A stretch of 5,318 nt of DNA from an uncultured Lachnospiraceae bacterium (GTDB lineage Bacteria > Bacillota > Clostridia > Lachnospirales > Lachnospiraceae): assembly GCA_905236545.1 (NCBI GenBank), contig CAJOQO010000095.1, positions 1 through 5,318 on the forward strand, in the 5' to 3' direction. The notes beneath the pieces were generated by a model. It was not told where the DNA came from. It did not search any database and saw nothing but the letters and a program-made list of their open reading frames with translations. A program made the position numbers and the translations under genes. Each line of letters starts with the position of its first letter. Within the stretch, counting starts at the first letter, position 1. Of the stretch, positions 1-5,165 are shown piece by piece.

Positions 1-1275
1 CTTGCTGTGATCCTGGTCGATGCCACGAAAGGCATTCTGGTCCAGACCCGGCGCCACGCGAGGATCTGTGCGCTCATGGGCATTCAGTATTTTGTCTTTG
101 CAGTCAACAAAATGGACTTGGCGGAGTATGCGAAAGAGCCCTTCGAGAGGATCTGTACGCATATCGATGAGCTGAAAAATAACCTGGGGCTTCAGAACGT
201 AAAGATCATCCCTCTCTCCGCGACGGAGGGGGAAAATGTGACCCGAAAATCGGAACGCATGGGCTGGTATGACGGCGAACCGCTGCTCGACTATCTGGAG
301 ACGGTGGAAATCGATACGGTCAGCCGTGAAGAGGGCTTTTATATGCCGGTGCAGAGGGTCTGCCGACCGGATCACACGTTCCGGGGATTCCAGGGACAGA
401 TAGAGGCGGGAGAGCTTCGGGAGGGTGATAAACTGACGTCGCTGCCCAGCGGCACCCGGGCAGCAGTAAAGGCAATCTATGTCGGTGAAGACCGGACTGC
501 GTATGCTGTCCAGGGTCAGCCGGTCACGGTGGAACTCGATCAGGAGATCGACGTGTCCCGCGGCAGTGTTCTTGCAAAGGGCACGGCGCTCCGCACGGCC
601 AGCCGGTTCGACGCCACACTGCTATGGATGGACGATGAGAGGTTCATCAACAGCCGCGCCATGTTCGTGAAGATGGGCACACGCCTCATCCCGGGGAAAA
701 TCACAGGGATTCGTTATATCATCGACGTGAACACCGGGGAGCATCGGAATGCCCAGAGCCTTCAGAAAAATGAGATTGCACTCTGCTCTGTAGAGCTTTC
801 GTCTCCTGCGGTACTCGATACATTTTCCAATCACCGGACGCTGGGAGAACTGATCCTGATCGACCGGGTGACAAACGCGACCTCTGCCTGCGGTGTCATC
901 GAGACGATTATTGACAGTCATGACCAGAGAGAGACCGAGGTCAGCCCTGAAGTCCGCGCGAAGTATATGGGACAGACGCCCTTTCTCATTCTTGCAAGCG
1001 ATGCCCGTAAGGCAGGGGAGATTGAAATGGAACTTCTTTCACAGGGTATGCATACCATGCGGCTCTGTGTAAGCGGTGAGCGACTTATTTTTACCGCGGA
1101 TATCCTTCAGCGTGCAGGGCTTATCACGGTCATATCCGGAGATTGCCTTGACAGAGAAACGGAGGTCGGGCTGCGAAAGAAGCTATATTCAAAACCTATT
1201 CTGGATTTGCGGGAGAGCGGGCCTGAGAAGGATCGGCTTCTATACGAGAATATGGTAAACTACGTTTTCTTATAA
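1..1275 (+). CDS. cysN: Sulfate adenylyltransferase subunit 1 (CysN), GTPase subunit, 5' end missing
   Basis: This is the GTPase subunit of ATP sulfurylase, which with CysD makes adenosine 5'-phosphosulfate (APS) from sulfate and ATP in the cytoplasm. The frame is open from base 1 (reading LAVILVDATKG), so the GTG at 7 is internal. The P-loop and DxPGH motifs lie upstream. Visible are the GTPase G4 motif NKMD (106-117), the G5 motif SAT (217-225), and the EF-Tu-like domain II from about 340 to 580, with FRGF, PSG and the EIDVSRG stretch typical of CysN. A domain III follows to about 940. The last 110 residues are extra compared with stand-alone CysN of about 475 residues and resemble a shortened APS kinase without its ATP-binding loop (separate entry). 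It leads the visible operon, and the next gene starts 43 bases downstream. The family call is firm. CysD is expected upstream but is not seen. Confidence 0.93.
   Translation, partial: LAVILVDATKGILVQTRRHARICALMGIQYFVFAVNKMDLAEYAKEPFERICTHIDELKNNLGLQNVKIIPLSATEGENVTRKSERMGWYDGEPLLDYLETVEIDTVSREEGFYMPVQRVCRPDHTFRGFQGQIEAGELREGDKLTSLPSGTRAAVKAIYVGEDRTAYAVQGQPVTVELDQEIDVSRGSVLAKGTALRTASRFDATLLWMDDERFINSRAMFVKMGTRLIPGKITGIRYIIDVNTGEHRNAQSLQKNEIALCSVELSSPAVLDTFSNHRTLGELILIDRVTNATSACGVIETIIDSHDQRETEVSPEVRAKYMGQTPFLILASDARKAGEIEMELLSQGMHTMRLCVSGERLIFTADILQRAGLITVISGDCLDRETEVGLRKKLYSKPILDLRESGPEKDRLLYENMVNYVFL
943..1275 (+). other. Degenerate APS-kinase-like domain at the CysN C terminus
   Basis: This part of cysN lies where the CysC (APS kinase) domain sits in CysNC fusions. 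It opens with SPEVRAKYMGQTPF, close to the RA-x(3)-GQKP entry of CysC. It continues with a segment like the CysC stretch after the P-loop (LLSQGMHTMRL) and then one like the later CysC helix-strand (DILQRAGLITVISG). Where CysC has GLSGSGKST, this protein has ASDARKAGE (994-1020), with no GK[S/T]. The DGDN/R...NIRR section between the two matching stretches is missing, so the domain is about 110 rather than about 170-200 residues. Kinase activity is therefore not expected; a structural or allosteric role is possible. The alignment is by eye from family knowledge. Confidence 0.7.
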
Positions 1276-1301
1276 TGATGAAACTGCGGCTACAGGAAAT
1301 T

Positions 1302-1307
1302 GGGAGG
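1302..1307 (+). promoter_or_regulatory. Ribosome binding site of metY
   Basis: GGGAGG lies 11 bases before the ATG at 1319 in the 43-base gap after cysN. The spacing is slightly long. Nearer ATG (1308) and GTG (1311) triplets are out of frame with the enzyme. No terminator-like hairpin or convincing promoter is visible in this gap, so metY is probably co-transcribed with cysN. Confidence 0.7.
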
Positions 1308-1318
1308 ATGGTGATCAA

Positions 1319-2593
1319 ATGGAATATGACTGTGGATTTAATACAAAGCTTTTGCATGGAAAAACATCCAAAGGTTTTCCCAACAGGGAGATCCTTCCAC
1401 CGATCTCGCAGGTTACAGCATTCCGTTATGACAGTATGGAGGAACTGGAAAGAGTTTTTTTACACAAGAGTATGGGCTATGCATATTCCCGTATCGGCAA
1501 TCCGACCATTACGGCATTTGAACAAAGAATTCAGGAACTGGAGGGAGGGGCCGGCGCTGTTTGCTGCAGCAGCGGAATGTCCGCGATCACAGCCGCCCTC
1601 CTGTCGATTTGTGAGAGCGGGGATGAAATCATTGCCGGAAACTGTCTGTATGGAGGAACCATTGGTCTTTTTCATGATCTTGAAAAATGGGGAATCCATA
1701 TCGTATCTGTCAAAGATCTGACAGAGGAAACGGTAAAGCCGCTGATCAATGCACATACGAAGGCGATTTTTGGAGAATTGATTTCTAATCCCTCCCTGAA
1801 GGTTATGAATGTTCCGAGTATATCCCGCCTGGCGCATGAAGCCGGAATTCCACTGATCGTGGATTCTACGACCGCGACGCCGTTTATCGCTCGTCCGCTG
1901 GAATTGGGTGCGGATATCGTGATCCATTCGACTTCCAAATATCTAAACGGAGGAGGAAATTCGATTGGAGGGGTGATCGTAGATGGCGGGACATTTCGAT
2001 GGAACTTTGAGAAGCATACTGCCCTGAGAGAGTTTAAAAAGTTTGGGAAGCTGGCGCTTTCCGTAAGACTCAGGACGGATACCTGGGAGAATCTCGGGGG
2101 GTGTATGGCTCCCATGAATGCCTTCTTAAGCTATATCGGCACGGATACGCTGGGATTGCGTATGCAGAGGATCTGCGAGAATGCCGACAGGCTGGCACAT
2201 GCACTTGATCAGATGAAGGGAATACAGGTCAGTTACCTCACGCTGCCTTCACATCCTTGTTATGAAGAGGCAAAGGATATTCTTGATGGGTATGGAGGCG
2301 GTATTTTGAGCTTCAGGGCAGGGTCGAAGGAGCGTGCTTTCCGTATTATCAATTCTTTAAAGTATGCCTGTATCGCAAGCAATATCGGAGATGTAAGGAC
2401 CCTGGTCATCCATCCGGCATCGACTTTGTACATCCAGGCAAGTAAAGAAGAAATGCAGGCAGCCGGTGTCTATGAGGATACCGTAAGGGTGAGTGTTGGA
2501 ATAGAGAGCGCTGACGATCTGATCGCTGATTTTACAGAAGCGATAAACAATTCTCGGGAGGGAAAAGAAGATGAAAATTATAGTTTCAGGTGA
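1319..2593 (+). CDS. metY: O-acetylhomoserine sulfhydrylase-type PLP enzyme (MetY), likely carrier-dependent
   Basis: A 424-residue enzyme of the Cys/Met-metabolism PLP family (fold type I), the usual length for MetY. It should replace the acetyl (or other activating) group of O-acylhomoserine with sulfur to give homocysteine. Visible landmarks are YSRIGNPT (Y56, R58, contacting the neighbouring subunit's PLP phosphate), the SSGMSA loop (84-89), Y111 stacking on PLP, D182 in VDSTTATP, the Schiff-base lysine K207 in HSTSKYLN, GDVRTLVIHPAST (357-369) and R390 in VRVSVGIE for the substrate carboxylate. Two loops depart from ordinary MetY: GGGN (211-214) where GHGT is usual, and LY (370-371) where TH is usual. 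It overlaps the sulfur-carrier gene by 23 bases, and the carrier, E1-like enzyme and JAMM protease follow. The sulfur donor is therefore probably a carrier thiocarboxylate rather than free sulfide, as in Wolinella succinogenes. Cystathionine synthase or lyase is the alternative, but the context argues against it. Confidence 0.88.
   Translation: MEYDCGFNTKLLHGKTSKGFPNREILPPISQVTAFRYDSMEELERVFLHKSMGYAYSRIGNPTITAFEQRIQELEGGAGAVCCSSGMSAITAALLSICESGDEIIAGNCLYGGTIGLFHDLEKWGIHIVSVKDLTEETVKPLINAHTKAIFGELISNPSLKVMNVPSISRLAHEAGIPLIVDSTTATPFIARPLELGADIVIHSTSKYLNGGGNSIGGVIVDGGTFRWNFEKHTALREFKKFGKLALSVRLRTDTWENLGGCMAPMNAFLSYIGTDTLGLRMQRICENADRLAHALDQMKGIQVSYLTLPSHPCYEEAKDILDGYGGGILSFRAGSKERAFRIINSLKYACIASNIGDVRTLVIHPASTLYIQASKEEMQAAGVYEDTVRVSVGIESADDLIADFTEAINNSREGKEDENYSFR
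2557..2562 (+). promoter_or_regulatory. Ribosome binding site of the sulfur carrier gene
   Basis: GGGAGG lies 8 bases before the ATG at 2571, inside the 3' end of metY. It supports this start and translation from within the upstream gene. Confidence 0.8.
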
Positions 2594-2777
2594 AAAAAAG
2601 GAAGTTGCGGAAAATCTTACTGTCGCGGCACTGATCGAACAGGAGAAGGTGGAGACCCCGCAGTATGTGACAGTGTCCGTGAACGAGGAATTTATTGAGT
2701 CAGGGTCATTTGCAGACCGGATTCTTCATGAAGGTGATGAGGTGGAGTTCCTTTACTTTATGGGAGGAGGGAAGTAA
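2571..2777 (+). CDS. hcyS: ThiS/MoaD-type sulfur carrier protein with C-terminal Lys cap (HcyS-like)
   Basis: A 68-residue beta-grasp sulfur carrier. It starts with a short strand (MKIIVSGEKKEV), has a central helix (LTVAALIEQ), the VTVSVNEEFI strand typical of ThiS, then EGDEVEFLYFM and the glycine tail. Such carriers are adenylated at a terminal Gly-Gly and converted to a thiocarboxylate that donates sulfide. Here the tail is Gly-Gly-Gly-Lys, so the active end is masked and needs trimming, presumably by the JAMM protease two genes downstream. In Wolinella succinogenes HcyS the cap is a single Ala removed by HcyD. No thiG, thiH or molybdopterin genes are present, so a thiamine or MoCo role is less likely than homocysteine formation. 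The stop codon shares one base with the next start (TAATG). The family call is firm; the HcyS role is inferred from neighbours. Confidence 0.88.
   Translation: MKIIVSGEKKEVAENLTVAALIEQEKVETPQYVTVSVNEEFIESGSFADRILHEGDEVEFLYFMGGGK
2762..2771 (+). promoter_or_regulatory. Ribosome binding site of hcyF, inside the carrier's Gly-Gly-Gly codons
   Basis: The purine run GGGAGGAGGG precedes the ATG at 2777 and is formed by the end of the Met codon and the three glycine codons of the carrier tail. One stretch thus encodes the reactive C terminus and drives translation of the partner enzyme. This, with the TAATG stop/start junction, indicates tight translational coupling. Confidence 0.8.
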
Positions 2778-3586
2778 TGGCATTTACCAATGAACAGCTG
2801 GAGCGATATTCCAGGCATATTATCTTAAAAGAGATCGGCGTGAAAGGCCAGAAGAAGCTGACCGCCTCAAAAGTGCTGATCATCGGCGCCGGAGGTCTGG
2901 GGGCGCCTGCAGCCCTGTATCTGGCGGCTGCGGGGGTAGGGACGATCGGAATTGTGGACGCGGACGTCGTGGATCTTTCCAACCTCCAGCGGCAGGTGAT
3001 ACATACGACAGAGGATATTGGAAAGAAAAAGGTGGATTCGGCGGCCGAGACCATGCGGCAGATCAATCCGGATGTGACCGTTAACACCTATCATCAATTT
3101 GTTACCGGCGATAATATTTTAGATTTGATAGAAGGGTACGACTTCATTCTGGACGGGACGGATAATTTCCCGGCGAAATTTTTGATCAATGATGCATGTG
3201 TCATGGCAGGGAAACCGTTCTCTCATGCGGGGATCATCCGCTTTAAGGGACAACTCACAACAGTCATTCCGGGAGAAAGCCCCTGTTACCGCTGTATTTT
3301 TAAGGATCCGCCGCCGAAGGATGCTGTGCCTACATGCAGACAGGCCGGCGTGATCGGTGCTATGGGCGGCGTGATCGGATCGCTCCAGGCAATGGAGGCG
3401 ATCAAATACATTACGGGAGCCGGAGAACTGCTGGCCGGATATCTGCTGACCTTTGACGCACTGTCTATGCAGTTTCGCAAGATCAAACTGCCTCCCCGTG
3501 GGAGCGGCTGCGCAGTATGCTCGGATCATCCGACGATCACGAAACTGATTGATTATGAACAGGCGGCGTGTGAACTGAAGAAATGA
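2777..3586 (+). CDS. hcyF: ThiF/MoeB/HesA-family carrier-adenylating enzyme (HcyF-like)
   Basis: A 269-residue E1-like enzyme that uses ATP to adenylate the C-terminal glycine of the sulfur carrier so that sulfide or a persulfide can form the thiocarboxylate. The N terminus has RYSRHIILKEIG (10-21), typical of MoeB/ThiF. The nucleotide loop GAGGLG is at 37-42, followed by acidic residues D61 and D63, NLQRQ (69-73) with the ATP-contacting arginine, K85, and DGTDN (126-130). Structural zinc ligands are C170/C173 (CYRC) and C245/C248 (CAVC). C187 in PTCRQAGVIG matches the conserved cysteine region of ThiF and MoeB that can form an acyl-disulfide. There is no C-terminal rhodanese domain, unlike the longer MoeBR proteins, so sulfur must come from elsewhere, here probably Sir or the TusA-like protein. 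It sits directly after the carrier and overlaps the protease gene by 4 bases. ThiF or MoeB proper cannot be excluded on sequence alone. Confidence 0.88.
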   Translation: MAFTNEQLERYSRHIILKEIGVKGQKKLTASKVLIIGAGGLGAPAALYLAAAGVGTIGIVDADVVDLSNLQRQVIHTTEDIGKKKVDSAAETMRQINPDVTVNTYHQFVTGDNILDLIEGYDFILDGTDNFPAKFLINDACVMAGKPFSHAGIIRFKGQLTTVIPGESPCYRCIFKDPPPKDAVPTCRQAGVIGAMGGVIGSLQAMEAIKYITGAGELLAGYLLTFDALSMQFRKIKLPPRGSGCAVCSDHPTITKLIDYEQAACELKK

Positions 3587-4056
3587 ACTCCCGCAAACGA
3601 GTCTTGAATATGAGAATAACAATACAAAAATCAGAATTTGAAAAAATATATAATTATGCATTGTTACAGCTCCCGGATGAGGCCTGCGGATTGATTGCAG
3701 GATATGATAAAGAGGATGGAAGCAGAGAAATCAGGAAGGTTTATCTTCTCACAAATACCGATCATACGAATGAACATTTTTCCATCGATCCAAGAGAGCA
3801 GCTGCAGGCAGTCCGGGAAATGCGGGCGGAAGGCCTTAAGCCGCTTGGAAACTGGCATTCTCACCCGGAAACGCCTTCCAGACCTTCCGAGGAAGACAAA
3901 AGGCTGGCGAATGACCCAAATGCGTCATATCTGATCCTTTCTCTGGAGGAGAAGGAAAGGCCGGTCCTGAATGCATTTCATGTGGAATCTGTAAATGGAG
4001 ACAAAGTGGTACGAAAAGAAGAACTGGTGATTGTTCAGGAGGTTGAAAATGGCTGA
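3583..4056 (+). CDS. hcyD: JAMM/M67-family metalloprotease, Mec/HcyD-like
   Basis: A 157-residue zinc protease of the JAB1/MPN/Mov34 (M67) family. The metal and catalytic set is complete: E33 in PDEACGLIAG, H92 and H94 in NWHSHPE, S102 and D105 in PSEED, giving the JAMM spacing HxHP-x(6)-SxxD. Relatives such as Mec from mycobacteria cut the bond between a carrier's terminal glycine and an amino acid made on it, and HcyD of Wolinella also trims the carrier's C-terminal cap. Its place just after the carrier and adenylating enzyme fits both jobs: removing Lys from the GGGK tail and releasing homocysteine. The chosen ATG gives an ATGA overlap with hcyF. An internal ATG at 3610 (MRITIQKSEF) agrees better with where relatives begin; neither start has a strong ribosome binding site. 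The end overlaps the TusA-like gene by 8 bases. Confidence 0.88.
   Translation: MNSRKRVLNMRITIQKSEFEKIYNYALLQLPDEACGLIAGYDKEDGSREIRKVYLLTNTDHTNEHFSIDPREQLQAVREMRAEGLKPLGNWHSHPETPSRPSEEDKRLANDPNASYLILSLEEKERPVLNAFHVESVNGDKVVRKEELVIVQEVENG
4037..4042 (+). promoter_or_regulatory. Ribosome binding site fixing the start of the TusA-like gene
   Basis: AGGAGG (then T) lies 6 bases before the ATG at 4049, an ideal spacing. It rules out the upstream in-frame TTG at 4031 and places the gene start inside the end of the protease gene. Confidence 0.85.
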
Positions 4057-4300
4057 TGCTGCGTATACGCCGACGGAAAAAGTAGATATTACGGATGTGG
4101 TCTGCCCGGTCACATTTGTGAAGACGAAAGTGGCTCTGGAGGAGCTGGAGGACGGACAGATCCTGCAGGTGCATTTAAATGACGGAGAACCGGTGCAGAA
4201 TGTACCCAGAAGCGTCAAGGATGAGGGCCATCAGATCCTGAAGCTTAAAGATAATGAAGACGGAACCTATGAACTGTATATTCGGAAAGTGGGAGACTGA
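4049..4300 (+). CDS. TusA-family sulfurtransferase-like protein, CPVT variant
   Basis: An 83-residue protein with the TusA/SirA layout: an N-terminal strand (KVDITDVVC), the signature cysteine C19 at the start of a helix (CPVTFVKTKVALEEL), then LQVHLNDGEPVQNVP and EGHQILKL, matching the DDP...IP...GH pattern of the family. TusA proteins carry sulfur as a persulfide on this cysteine and pass it to a partner. Here the usual CPxP is CPVT, so the second proline is lost while the cysteine stays. Lying between the carrier protease and sulfite reductase, it may bring sulfur to the carrier or stabilise sulfide handover. That role is inferred. In-frame codons upstream of 4049 were rejected because a perfect ribosome binding site points to this ATG. 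Confidence 0.82.
   Translation: MADAAYTPTEKVDITDVVCPVTFVKTKVALEELEDGQILQVHLNDGEPVQNVPRSVKDEGHQILKLKDNEDGTYELYIRKVGD
4291..4295 (+). promoter_or_regulatory. Ribosome binding site of the sulfite reductase gene
   Basis: GGGAG lies 6 bases before the ATG at 4302, inside the final codons of the TusA-like gene. It supports 4302 rather than the longer in-frame ATG at 4254. Confidence 0.75.
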
Positions 4301-4301
4301 T

Positions 4302-5165
4302 ATGGCAGTGGATTATTCAACATTGAAAAAGGGCGGTTTCATGCGCCAGAAACAGAAAAATCATTTTTCGCTCCGACTGTCGGTTGTCGGAGGACAGGTG
4401 AGCGCCAGTCAGCTAACAGCTATAACAAAAGTTGCGGAAAAATATGGCCGCGGATACATCCATCTCACCTCCAGGCAGGGGATAGAGATTCCTTTTATCC
4501 GGCTTGAAGACATTGATGAGGTGAAAGAGGCTCTGGCCGAAGGAGGCGCAAGTCCCGGTGTCTGCGGCCCCAGGGTGAGAACAATTACTGCCTGTCAGGG
4601 ATCGGCGGTATGTCCGAACGGATGTATCGAGACAGAAGAACTGGCGCAGGAACTGAACAGGCGGTATTTCGGAAAAGAGCTGCCGCACAAATTTAAGTTC
4701 GGGATCACAGGCTGTCAGAATAACTGCCTGAAAGCGGAAGAAAACGATCTGGGGATCAAGGGCGGCGTTCGTGTCAGCTGGGTACAGGAGAAGTGTATTT
4801 CCTGTGGTGTCTGCGCAAAGGTGTGCAGGGAGAAAGCGATTCGTATCGAAGACGGCAATATAGAAATTGATCGGGGAAAATGTAATTATTGCGGAAGATG
4901 TGCTTTCAGCTGCCCTACGGATGCGTACGAAACGGCTCCGGGTTATCTGCTGAGCTTCGGCGGCCTGTTCGGGAACAAGATCAGTAAGGGAGTGACCGTG
5001 CTTCCTTTTGTGGAAGATCAGGACACATTATTTCGAATTTGCGATGCTGCCCTTGAATTCTTTAAAGAAAATGCAGTTCCCGGAGAGCGCTTTAAATTTA
5101 CGATCGATCGTGTAGGACAGGAGAAACTGGATGAAACGATATGGAATGCTTTTGAGGGAAATTAG
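4302..5165 (+). CDS. sir: Compact siroheme sulfite reductase with fused 2[4Fe-4S] ferredoxin domain
   Basis: A 287-residue single-chain member of the nitrite/sulfite reductase family, predicted to reduce sulfite to sulfide with six electrons in the cytoplasm. Residues 1-75 form the ferredoxin-like half-domain, with YIHLTSRQGIEIPFI (52-66) typical of siroheme binding. The siroheme/[4Fe-4S] ligands are C98-x5-C104 (ACQGSAVC) and C138-x3-C142 (GCQNNC). A bacterial ferredoxin insert follows, with cluster motifs C165-x2-C168-x2-C171-x3-C175 and C194-x2-C197-x2-C200-x3-C204. Residues 205-287 complete the fold. It is far smaller than E. coli CysI (about 570 residues) and resembles the small anaerobic sulfite reductases and DsrA/B-like proteins of clostridia and archaea. 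Electrons may come from ferredoxin. As the sulfide source for the carrier it matches Sir of the Wolinella homocysteine cluster. Nitrite reduction is possible but does not fit the context. Confidence 0.87.
   Translation: MAVDYSTLKKGGFMRQKQKNHFSLRLSVVGGQVSASQLTAITKVAEKYGRGYIHLTSRQGIEIPFIRLEDIDEVKEALAEGGASPGVCGPRVRTITACQGSAVCPNGCIETEELAQELNRRYFGKELPHKFKFGITGCQNNCLKAEENDLGIKGGVRVSWVQEKCISCGVCAKVCREKAIRIEDGNIEIDRGKCNYCGRCAFSCPTDAYETAPGYLLSFGGLFGNKISKGVTVLPFVEDQDTLFRICDAALEFFKENAVPGERFKFTIDRVGQEKLDETIWNAFEGN

Noticed and set aside
1276..1318. Possible promoter or terminator between cysN and metY
   Set aside because: The 43-base gap holds only a ribosome binding site; there is no hairpin with a T-run and no convincing -35/-10 pair.
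1275..1721. Plus-strand frame of 148 codons overlapping the metY start
   Set aside because: Although it begins right after cysN, it is an out-of-frame reading of metY, which has all its PLP motifs; the product is low-complexity and unrecognisable.
1460..1927. Minus-strand open frame of 155 codons opposite metY
   Set aside because: It lies wholly opposite a strongly supported PLP enzyme, has no recognisable domain, and breaks the single-strand operon order.
2594..2600. A-AAA-AAG heptamer in the carrier gene, in the frame of a classic -1 slippery site
   Set aside because: A -1 shift would give an out-of-frame product ending near 2698 that loses the carrier fold and tail. No stimulatory hairpin was recognised. 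Most likely chance from Glu-Lys-Lys codons.
2571..3586. Thiamine (ThiS/ThiF) or molybdopterin (MoaD/MoeB) biosynthesis
   Set aside because: No thiG, thiH, thiE, moaE or related gene is nearby. The capped GGGK tail, adjacent JAMM protease and MetY point to amino-acid sulfur assimilation.
3119..3661. Minus-strand open frame of 180 codons opposite hcyF and the protease start
   Set aside because: It is a shadow of two well-supported genes; its composition (scattered Cys, Arg, His) is unlike a real protein and no family is recognised.
4254..4304. Longer start for sulfite reductase at 4254
   Set aside because: The added 16 residues are an out-of-frame reading of the TusA-like gene. The ATG at 4302 has a well-spaced ribosome binding site and the family-like N terminus.
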